Source: Cordilura impudica
Taxonomy: Eukaryota; Arthropoda; Insecta; Diptera; Scathophagidae
Direction of reading: 5' to 3'
Assembly: GCA_963682025.1 (NCBI GenBank)
Contig: OY821518.1
Span: 220,378,868 to 220,442,867, forward strand
DNA: 64,000 nt
Made by a program: the position numbers and the translations under genes. How positions within the stretch are numbered: the stretch's first letter is position 1; every line of letters starts with the position of its first letter. Under the pieces are notes generated by a model, which searched no databases, was not told the origin of the DNA, and worked only from the letters and a program-made list of their open reading frames with translations. Positions 1-8,914 of this stretch are shown one piece after another.

Positions 1-1290
1 CGTAAAATTTTCTGAATAATTTTATATTTACATTATTAGTTAAAATACTAAAGAAAATTTTAAAAAGAGAATGAATTTGTAGTAATATTCCTTGTATGCT
101 AAATGCACGGATTTTTCATTTCTAAAAGGCACCCTAGCGTGTTAAGTGATTACTTAAACTAGTAGATCCCAGCATTCAAAATTCGAGTTAAAATTTCAGG
201 AAAGTTTTTATTAAATTTTTTCCTCCAATATTTTTTAAATCTATTTAATTCATTAAATTGAGAATTTATAAATAAAATTCATTAAATTTCATTATAAATA
301 TTTTTTGAACACACAGAAGATATTTAACTGGGTTTCTTAATAAATAATTGTATAAGAGGCTAAACGTATGCTAATCAATTTTAGCCAATTTAAAATTCAA
401 CACTTTTTAAATAAAATTCATTAAAGTTGATTATAAATATTTGTTGAACACACAGAAGATATATAAAAGAGAGCCTAAAGACCCTGATGCTGATGAAGTT
501 TAATATATATATTTTTATGTTGTTTACTCTAGAAAATATAGCAGGTGCTATACATCTGTAAATATGTTGGACAGCTGCAAAGAAATATCTTTAAAATGGG
601 GTATTTGGGCAAAATTGGTTGGCCAGTTAATATTATAGATAAGAATCTTGTATTTGGCAATATATTATTTCTATCCTGGGTTATATTTTACATTTAACTA
701 ATGAAAAATTTATAAAAACGAATTGAAACTCTATATCTTTCTCGTATTTCTCCTTAATTTTTTTTATTAATTTTATTGATTTATGTGAAAAAAATCTTTG
801 CTTAAATAAAGCACCTATTTACCGATTTTTTCACATTAGTTAAATGCTACCTCATCCAATATTTTGCTTTCATTTGGACGTTTCTTTATCTTTCTATTAA
901 ATATATTTGTGACACATTACAATTCTTGTTGTAACTGTTTAAACTATATTTTTTTTGAGCTTAAGTCAAAATGCCAAAGCTTTGCAGTAAAGCAACCGAT
1001 TTTTATTATTTATTTATTTATTTATTTTTTTTAAGTGTTTTCTCACTCTACGTTTTAAGCGTCCTTTCGTGTTTGTCTCAATAGTTGTTATTGCCTACTT
1101 TGTGGTAAAATGATTTTTCAATTTGTTATCAATTGTCATTGGAATTTTTTTTTAGCATTTTCTTATATTCAGTGATGGTACCTAACAAGTATTTACCGAC
1201 AGTAATTTATTTAATGGAAGTGGAAAAGTTAATTAGGATTACATTTTGTTTCCTTAATAAATAATTAGAAGGTTATTAGTGGGGTGTTCA
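1..1290. other. AT-rich non-coding DNA with a 55-bp direct repeat
   Basis: No credible gene is visible. A segment beginning AATAAAATTCATTAAA and ending ACACACAGAAGATAT occurs at about 271-326 and again at about 410-461 (roughly 139 bp apart, a few mismatches). A TTTA microsatellite lies near 1005-1030. The rest is unremarkable AT-rich sequence. Confidence 0.7.
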
Positions 1291-1424
1291 TTTGCTTGTT
1301 TGCACAATATGACAAATACTTACATATAGAAACCGAATTCGTTGCCATTATTCTGTTGAGGACCTAATTTTGCATGGACAAAAATTGGCCACACGAAAGG
1401 AGTCCAGAGAAGATAAGGCATGGT

Positions 1425-2341
1425 GGTGAATTGCATCACCCAGCATGTTTGGTGAAGGTGCATAAGTGACATAGACGGCGATTTACATTTATCTAAGCAT
1501 AGGCGGTGAATTACGTTCACCTAAGCATAGTTGAATTACATTCACCCAGGACACTAACCACCAAACCAAGCCAAATACTACGATTAAACACGTTGAGAAC
1601 ACCCACGCACTCAACCGTAAACATCCAATGTGTGTGTGGTGTGTTCCCTCATGTTTGATGCCACACCTGTTGTGTGGTTGAAACACGAGCAACACACAAC
1701 ACCAACACGCAAACCAAACCAAAAACAGAGAGACACACACACTTCAGGGAACACAATCACAATCCACAGCCGACAGGTTGTTCAACGTCTGATATATGGT
1801 GCCAGTTTTCTCGTTGATTCGATGCTCTCTCGCGGTTATATCGAACCGGTTAATGTTGGACAGAAAGACGGCAAACATACGCCGAATCTCTTGCAACCAC
1901 CGAGAGTTTGTAGTAACTACAAAACAACATGGTTGTGAGAAATCGGCGTATTAAAGAGCAACCAACTAGGCAGCGGGGGGATTATTTCGCCAGCAGTTAA
2001 AGTGGCAAGACTTCAAAGGTCGCAGCAGGTGTATTAAAAGCGGCCGACATCAGCTCCAACAAGCAGAAACCAGAAGGGTAAATATATAATAACAATAATT
2101 TTCTTAATGAGAGGATTGGTGGCAACACCAATTAAAAAAACATAGGGGCGAATTATATTCGCCCATCGTTGGATTACATCCAACAAACTTAAGCGAGGTA
2201 ACATAGGTGCTGGATTACATCCGGCTCAGATTAGTTCAGGATAGCAGGCAGGCAGTTTAACAGCGCAGGAGCTGAATTACATTCAGCCAAAGAGGAGGGG
2301 CGAATTGAATTGGCCCATTATTGTGTTGGATTACATCCAAC
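1425..2341. repeat. Array of short hairpins with TTACA-type loop and variable stems
   Basis: At least seven near-palindromes of 16-19 bp share the layout stem, five-base loop (mostly TTACA), stem. Positions are 1425-1440, 1505-1521, 1530-1546 (one mismatch), 2146-2164 (loop TTATA), 2168-2184, 2209-2225 (one G-T wobble), 2271-2287, 2298-2316 (one mismatch) and 2325-2341. Stem sequences differ (GGTGAA, GGGCGAA, GTTGGA, GCTGGA, GCTGAA), yet each is matched by its own complement. A different hairpin with a 7-bp stem and GCAA loop is at 2115-2132. The block is richer in G+C than its surroundings. It may be the leader of a decayed retroelement; I cannot name the family. Confidence 0.75.
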
Positions 2342-2560
2342 ATAGCAAGGAGCATAGAGTCATTAGGCTAGGGAAACCATCATTACCCACAACACCGGCA
2401 ACAACAGTATCCACCAGCAACCCACCAACACCCACGGTACGGGCAACTCCATTACCCGCTGCACCTGAGCACTGTTGCACCAACCACTTTAGTATAAAAT
2501 AGCTACATTGGTGAAGTGTTCATTCAAAAGTTTATATAAAGAAATACATTTTGCAAAAAT

Positions 2561-3351
2561 AACAAGTAAGAAAATTATAGTCGGTCTAGACCGACTATAT
2601 GATACCCTATACCATGCGTTTAGAAACCCTATCTCTTAGGCCCAACTAACTGGACATAGAAAATAAGCAAAAACCAAATTTGAGTTGGATTTTTATTAAT
2701 TTTTTTGGCTGCAGATATGAAAAAGTTCATATCGGATTCTATATCTATATGGGTACTAGGTCTAAAAATGGACCGATCCTGATCATGTTTGGTAAAGTCT
2801 TTTGTATTTTCCAAATATATATATACAAACAAAATTTGAGAAGAATTAGTGCAATATTTTTGTTTTTTAATAGATTTAAGTGAAGATCGGGAAGCAGCTC
2901 TATATGGGGCCAAAAGGATCATTTTTGGACTACTCATTAGTGGATGTAATGAACGCATACAAACCCAATTTGAGTAAGATCTATATGACAATTTGGATCT
3001 TATGGCAATTTATGTCGATTTCATAGGGGTAATTTGTATGGGGGCTAGGTCTGAACATGGACCGATTCCCACCAATTTCAATAGCGTTCATCCCATGGCC
3101 GACGAAAGCTTACATACCAAATTTCATCAAAATATATTCATATTTGCGACCTGCAGTTTGATTACAAGCTTTACATGGACACACAGACGGACGGACGGAC
3201 GGACGGACGGACGGACATTGTTAAATCAACTCAAAAAGTGATTCTGATTCGATCGGTATAATTAAAGATGGGTCTAGGTCAAATATTTTTGGTTGTTCCA
3301 AACAGCAGCACAAAGTCATTATACCCAAACCACATAGTGGTATAGGGTATA
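2561..3351 (-). mobile_element. HINE/mini-me-type Helentron-related non-autonomous element, copy A
   Basis: The element starts AACAAGTAAG, followed by the perfect palindrome GTCGGTCTAGACCGAC and GATACCCTATACCA. It ends CACATAGTGGTATAGGGTAT. ATACCCTATACCA and TGGTATAGGGTAT are subterminal inverted repeats. An internal (GGAC)n microsatellite lies at about 3187-3217. Subterminal repeats, a palindrome near one end and a GTCY microsatellite are hallmarks of mini-me/DINE-type (Helentron-related) elements. Taking the palindrome end as the 3' end, this copy is on the minus strand. Short reading frames inside it (for example one ending in a run of RTDG) recur in every copy as by-products of the microsatellite and are not proteins. 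Confidence 0.8.
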
Positions 3352-4240
3352 AAAAGTGAAGTAAAGTGTTCATCATTCTAAATAAAGGACCTTGGGACAG
3401 CTGAGCTATCCCAGCTTCAAACCTGGGGACAAGGAGGTTCCTTAATGAATAATAAATAAATAATATTTTGAAATAACCGTATATAGTTTAAGGCAACTGA
3501 TATTTTAAGTAAATTCGATTTAATGAATTGTTGAATTTAATCCATATAATGGAATTTAAATTTATATTTTGTTTGGTTTCCTGATATATAACTGCAGTAA
3601 CTAAATCTAGACTTTTAAATAATTTATATATAATTTATTTATTTTATATTTATAAATAAAAAAAAAAAATAAAATAAAAATGTCTTAAATACATTGTTGA
3701 TGGATAACCATTGACTGGACTGATACATTAACAGCCAATTATAAAACCACCGAATTGCTGCAAATTTGAATTATAATGCATTTGCTGAATATCCAATTCC
3801 TTAGCTGAGGTAAATCATATTGTAACTTGATGAATATTTCCAATACTAACGAGGTGATAACTTCAAAAATGGTGCAAATAAAATCATGCTCGTAGCATAA
3901 AATAATTCGCATTATGCAGTTGTAAGAAATCATCAATAAATATATCGTTTTTTATTAAAGATTTTACGTAGAAGTCATCGTTGTCATCGCCAAATCAAAG
4001 TTATTTTCGACCACGTGTAAATGCACTTGATATGTTGAACAGTTTCTAATAATTATGGAACATGGTACAGTGATGCACACGAATTTATTCTTACAATACA
4101 TCTTTACGATCTTTTGTTGCTGTCGAAATTGCAAGTGCTGTGAGGTGTGGTTGCTATTAGAGATTCGTCTTATTAGAATTTGCACTTTGTTTTTCTTGCT
4201 TTCGTGAGAGCCATTCCATAATCCGTTATAGTATTGTTGA
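3352..4240. other. AT-rich non-coding DNA
   Basis: I see no gene. A small GC-richer patch at about 3380-3445 contains AATAAA and a possible small hairpin (AGCTGAGCTATCCCAGCT region). It could be the tail of a decayed element, but nothing identifies it. Confidence 0.5.
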
Positions 4241-4796
4241 ATGAATATTGTGTATTCAAAATTATTATGTTCTCATTCAATCGATCTGAAACTTGGTCCA
4301 TACACTTGCTGTGAAGTAAAGATTAACTTTGACTTAGTCACGCACAGTCACTCATGGTCACGCACAGTTACGGGGAAATTTAAAACGGATTTTCCTTCAT
4401 CCAATCAATCTGAAACTTGGTCGATATACTAGCTGTAAAGAAAGATAAACATCGACATAGCCACGCACAGTCACGCATAGCCACGCACGGTCATGGAGTG
4501 ATTTAAAACCCATTCCCCTTAACCGGTCGATCTGAAACTCGGTCGATAAACTTTCTGTGAAAAAGATTAACTCTAACATAGTCACGTACAGTTACGCATA
4601 ATCACGCACAGTCACGGAGAGATTAAATCCTTCTTCTTCCGATCGATCTGAAACTTTGTCCATAGACTTGTTGTGACCAAAGATTAATTTAAAGATAGTC
4701 ATATGCATTCAGTTACAGTAACGAATATATTCAAAACTCATATGCATAAGGAAAGAAAGAGTTTTAATAAAAATTTTGCTTTTATGGGTTAAATTA
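4241..4796 (+). repeat. Satellite of ~115-bp units with internal GTCACGCACA 10-mers
   Basis: Repeated units each contain a stretch like GATCTGAAACTTGGTC, then AAAGATTAACTTTGACATAG, then several 10-bp subrepeats (GTCACGCACA, GTCACGCATA). The array ends in AAAGAAAGAGTTTTAATAAA. The same family occurs at 5578-6034, 22795-23345 (reverse) and 26745-27675. The left Helitron sits within the 3' edge of this copy. Confidence 0.85.
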
Positions 4797-5577
4797 TCTA
4801 TATATATAAAATTCATTTTCTGTTTGTTTGTTTGTTTGTTTGACCGCTATACAAATTTTTATTTTTCAACGGATTTCCCTGAAATTTTGTACACACGATC
4901 TCTATACCCCAGGAAAGGTCGTCATATACTTTTTACCGGCCACGCCTACTTTTGCACCCACTTTTTATGTAAAATTCCTTTTCTGTTTTATTCATATTTG
5001 TTCACTATACAAATTTTTATTTGTTAGCGGATTTCTCTGAAATTCAGTACACACGATCCCTGTACTCCAGCTAAGGTCACCATATACGTGTTATCGGCCA
5101 CGCCTACTTTTACGCCCACTTTTAATGCACAACTCATTTTCTGTTTTTTGGTATATTTGTTTGCCATACAAATTTTTATTTGTTTACAGATTTCTCTGAC
5201 ATTTGGTACACAGGATCCCTGTACTCCAGCTAAGGTCACCATATGCTTCCTATGGACCACGCCTACTATAACGTCCACTTTTTATATACAATTCATTTTC
5301 TGCTTTTTGGTATATTTGTTTGCCATACAAATTTTTATTTGTTAACGATTTCCTCTGAAATTTGGTACACACGATCTCTGTACCACAGGGAAAGTCACCA
5401 TATGCTTTTTATCGGCCACGCCTACTTTTGCGACCACTTTTTTAATTTTTTATGGGTTTCGCTCGAATTTACAGCACATTATTCTCAAATTCCAGGTAAG
5501 GTCGTCATATACTTTTATCGGCCACGCCCACTTTTTTTAATTTTCTATATACGCTTTTAGTGTTTGTTCATATTTTA
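4797..5577 (+). mobile_element. Duplicated 5' end of a Helitron (partial)
   Basis: It starts TCTATATATATAAAATTC, preceded by A, exactly like the complete copy at 6035. It then runs through four or five ~157-bp tandem units, each with CTATACAAATTTTTATTT and a CCACGCCTACTTTT box (about 4943, 5100, 5258 and 5422). It stops abruptly at 5577, where satellite sequence identical to that from 4340 resumes. The whole block 4340-5577 is therefore a tandem duplicate of 5578 to about 6848. Short reading frames across the units only reflect the repeat. Confidence 0.85.
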
Positions 5578-6034
5578 ACGCACAGTCACTCATGGTCACG
5601 CACAGTTACGGGGAAATTTAAAACGGATTTTCCTTCATCCAATCAATCTGAAACTTGGTCGATATACTAGCTGTAAAGAAAGAGAAACATCGACATAGCC
5701 ACGCACAGTCACGCATAGCCACGCACGGTCATGGAGTGATTTAAAACCCATTCCCCTTAACCGATCGATCTGAAACTTGGTCGATAAACTTTCTGTGAAA
5801 AAGATTAACTCTAACATAGTCACGTACAGTTACGCATAATCACGCACAGTCACGGAGAGATTAAATCCTTCTTCTTCCGATCGATCTGAAACTTTGTCCA
5901 TAGACTTGTTGTGACCAAAGATTAATTTAAAGATAGTCATATGCATTCAGTTACAGTAACGAATATATTCAAAACTCATATGCATAAGGAAAGAAAGAGT
6001 TTTAATAAAAATTTTGCTTTTATGGGTTAAATTA
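5578..6034 (+). repeat. Second copy of the satellite (tandem duplication)
   Basis: Nearly identical to 4340-4796 with an offset of 1238 bp. The junction at 5577/5578 joins Helitron interior (TTTTAA) to satellite (CGCACAGTCACTC). Because the duplicated block spans both satellite and Helitron 5' end, the duplication is younger than the Helitron insertion. Confidence 0.85.
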
Positions 6035-7080
6035 TCTATATATATAAAATTCATTTTCTGTTTGTTTGTTTGTTTGTTTGTTTATTTGTTTGTTTGTTTG
6101 TTTGTTTGACCGCTATACAAATTTTTATTTTTCAACGGATTTCCCTGAAATTTTGTACACACGATCTCTGTACCCCAGGAAAGGTCGTCATATACTTTTT
6201 ACCGGCCACGCCTACTTTTGCACCCACTTTTTATGTAAAATTCCTTTTCTGTTTTATTCATATTTGTTCACTATACAAATTTTTATTTGTTAGCGGATTT
6301 CTCTGAAATTCAGTACACACGATCCCTGTACTCCAGCTAAGGTCACCATATATGTGTTATCGGCCACGCCTACTTTTGCGCCCACTTTTAATACACAATT
6401 CATTTTCTGTTTTTTGGTATATTTGTTTGCCATACAAATTTTTATTTTTTTTTACAGATTTCTCTGACATTTGGTACACAGGATCCCTGTACTCCAGCTA
6501 AGGTCACCATATGCTTCTTATGGACCACGCCTACTATAACGTCCACTTTTTATATACAATTCATTTTCTGCTTTTTGGTATATTTGTTTGCCATACAAAT
6601 TTTTATTTGTTAACGATTTCCTCTGAAATTTGGTACACACGATCTCTGTACCACAGGGAAAGTCACCATATGCTTTTTATCGGCCACGCCTACTTTTGCG
6701 ACCACTTTTTTAATTTTTTATGGGTTTCGCCCGAATTTACAGCACATTATTCTCAAATTCCAGGTAAGGTCGTCATATACTTTTATCGGCCACGCCCGCT
6801 TTTTTTAATTTTCTATATACGCTTTTAGTGTTTGTTCATATTTTAACTTTTCAATGGACTTCCCAAAAATTTTGTACATAAATCTCTTTAGTTACTACTC
6901 TTGAGTTTACACCATTATGAAATGAAGATTTTAAATCAACCTATTACAAATTTTCCCGTCTTATCTTTTTGACTATATATGTTGCAACACCCCAAAATAG
7001 TGCAGATTTATTTCATAGGTTGCCTACCGCTGCAGGATTATTCCGATTATAAATATTTGCATCTCGCCTTTTTAAATACA

Positions 7081-7330
7081 ATGGAAAACAAAAATGCTGA
7101 AACACCTAAGCAAACCCAATAACGTCTTGAAGCCCAAAGATCAAGACGAGCTTTGTAAGAGAAGCGGAAATGCCTTAATCTACTCCAGTGCGTCTAGAAA
7201 TCCAGCAGCGAAGCCAAGCTTAGTCGAGGGAATCTGAAACTCCAGAAACGACTCAACAATGTCTTCAGGCCTAACGGATAAGAGAAGCTAACTCCAGGGA
7301 ATGTGAAACTCTTGAAACGACTGTAATATA
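7081..7330 (+). pseudogene. Helitron protein remnant, SETPE-rich N-terminal region
   Basis: Translation with stops and a frame change gives NAETPKQ, RLEAQRSRRAL, SRESETPETT and RIREANSRE. These resemble the repeated SRASETPEQR/RLAxQR segments found upstream of the Rep domain in insect Helitron proteins. At least four in-frame stops and a frame change mean it is not translatable. The equivalent in the reverse copy lies at about 10330-10590. Family assignment rests on motif recognition and supports the Helitron call made from the termini. Confidence 0.7.
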
Positions 7331-7571
7331 CCTACCAGAAGACTTTGTAAGTTGGTTTTTCATTGCAAGAGATGGTACAAAAAGTTGTTCCTAACATAAC
7401 GTACATAAGAGGACCATCTCTTACGGTAGCAGGTATTAACTTAGAATCTCCCTGTTTTTTCATAGACAATTATTTGTCGCCTGCTCCAGAGTTGGGAGCC
7501 AGCACAAGCTTTTCGTATATGCACCAGAAGGAAAAACCAGAATTGCTGTATATCCCCAAGCTCTAGAATAA
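7330..7571 (+). pseudogene. Helitron PIF1-like helicase C-terminal remnant
   Basis: Two segments are recognisable. One resembles the helicase stretch before the final motifs (LPEDF, then MVQKVVPNI). It is joined directly to PSLTVAGINLESPCF, which corresponds to the conserved GQSLTVAGINLE...PCF stretch near the C terminus. After a frameshift in the T run at about 7453-7460 comes HRQLFVACSRVG, the helicase motif VI region, then FVYAPEGKTRIAVYPQALE and a stop at 7569-7571. The middle of Rep/Hel is missing, so this is an internal-deletion derivative of an autonomous Helitron. The matching segment of the opposite copy is at 10100-10345 on the minus strand. Confidence 0.8.
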
Positions 7572-7799
7572 CTAAAATTCGTAACTGTTAGACATAATAC
7601 ACTCAAAATAATCTATGCTAAGTTGTAGGGGTAAGCATGCGCTCAGCACTTAGCCCCCAATGCACAAATTCCCCAAAAAATTAACAAATTCCCCAAAATT
7701 TTGAAATAAAGGTCCCCAAAAGAAATTAACAAAATCTCCATACTGCTCTCAATAAACGTATTTAAAATCTGTATTCTTTTCAATAGCATAATTTCGATA

Positions 7800-8275
7800 T
7801 GCGAAAGCGGAGCGCGGCGCGAGGACGCGACGCGATGCGATGCGCTCGCGGAACACAGCTGCGCTTAAATATCGGATGATCTGAAAAATAATATTTGGCA
7901 ATTAAAATAGGTTGATAACAACTGCGCGGCAGCACTGGTGTGGCTGCCAAATGCGCGGAAGCGGCGCGCGGATGCGACGCGCTCGTGAACACAGCTCAGC
8001 TAAAATATTGCAATGATCTGAAAAACAAAATGGCGATTAAAATAAGTTGACAACTGCGCGGCAGCACGGGTGTAGCTGCCAAACGCGCTGAAGGGGCGCG
8101 CGGACGCAGACGCAACGCGCCCACGGAACACAGCTCAGCTAAAATATAGGAATGTTCTGAAAAATATATTTTGGGATTCAAATAAATTGACGACAACTGC
8201 GCGGCAGCACGGGTGCAGCTGCCAAACGCGCGGACGCGGACGCGACTCGCTCGCGGGACACAGCTCAGTGAAAAG
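7800..8275. repeat. GC-rich CpG-dense tandem repeats inside the Helitron
   Basis: Units of about 132-143 bp each hold a GC-rich half (for example CTGCGCGGCAGCAC at about 7921, 8054 and 8197) and an AT-rich half (AAATAT...GATCTGAAAAA). Each unit can form a GGCAGC...GCTGCC hairpin. The mirror copy is at 9410-9880. Composition differs sharply from the AT-rich surroundings. Reading frames across it with alanine/arginine-rich peptides are composition artefacts. Confidence 0.8.
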
Positions 8276-8687
8276 TCTTATGATAAATGTTATCTACGTA
8301 TGTGCAATAACTACTATACACATACTATAAGCAGTTGCTTAAAGCAACATTGCGGCACAATATTAAACGTCGCATTCATTTTCTGTTTTTCTTTGAATAA
8401 AGTAATTGATTCCTTTAATTTGCAAACGATTCCATTATATTTGATGTTTACAAAATAAATAAAATTAAAAAAAAAAAAACTTAAGGCGGTTTCGCAGCTT
8501 ATTTTTGAATTATTTTTGCTGTAGCGTCTTATAAAAAAAAGTTATAAATTAAAAAATCACAAAATTTTAAATTGAAATAAAACATGGTTCATCGGGGACT
8601 AAGTACTCAGCGCCTGGTAGGCATAGTTAACCATTTTTTAAGTCAAAGCCCTTTGGATCCCGGGCAAGACTGGGTAAAAACAGCTAG

Positions 8688-8914
8688 TTTATAAATAATT
8701 TTTGAAAAATGACAAATAAATTTAATTCAAGCAAAATAAATTTCAGTTCAAACACCTAATTCGGTTATATTTTGGTTGTCTTTTACTATAATCAAATTAT
8801 TATTAAAAATTTGTAACCATATATGTAAGCATATTATCGTTCCCTACATTCGTAACAAATCTAAAAAAAATGGATAACCTAAACAAATCATATAAAATAC
8901 TGGATATTAATTAA
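8688..8914. other. Spacer between the two opposed Helitrons
   Basis: A single-copy AT-rich 227-bp segment begins immediately after CTAG|T of the left copy and ends immediately before the (reverse) CTAG of the right copy. It has no coding potential. Confidence 0.8.

Larger units (their letters stand above)
6035..8687 (+). mobile_element. Non-autonomous Helitron, left copy
   Basis: The ends fit the Helitron pattern. The 5' end is TCTATATATATAAAATTC after an A. The 3' end is CTAG at 8684-8687 followed by T, and a short GC hairpin (CCCGGGCAAGACTGGG) lies about 8 bases before ACAGCTAG. This matches insertion between A and T without target duplication. Inside are a (TTTG)n tract, ~157-bp tandem units (6110-6840), decayed Helitron coding remnants (7081-7571) and GC-rich tandem repeats (7800-8270). 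An almost identical copy in the opposite orientation follows at 8915-11615. Confidence 0.9.

Noticed and set aside
1425..2341. CRISPR-like array
   Set aside because: The hairpins differ in stem sequence and spacing and have no conserved direct repeat with uniform spacers; the sequence context is eukaryotic.
2629..3241. Reading frames with RTDGRTDGRT and FHQNIFIFATCS-like text in each HINE copy
   Set aside because: They occur in all copies at the same place, arise from the GGAC microsatellite and flanking repeat, differ by frameshifts, and lack any domain.
4776..6828. Overlapping hydrophobic frames in the Helitron 5' region that look like membrane proteins
   Set aside because: They are translations of ~157-bp T-rich tandem units in two frames and in mirrored form at 10848-11584; composition explains the hydrophobicity.
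7780..8196. Ala/Arg-rich frames over 7780-8196 and 9477-9925
   Set aside because: Products of GC-rich tandem repeats read in several frames and strands.
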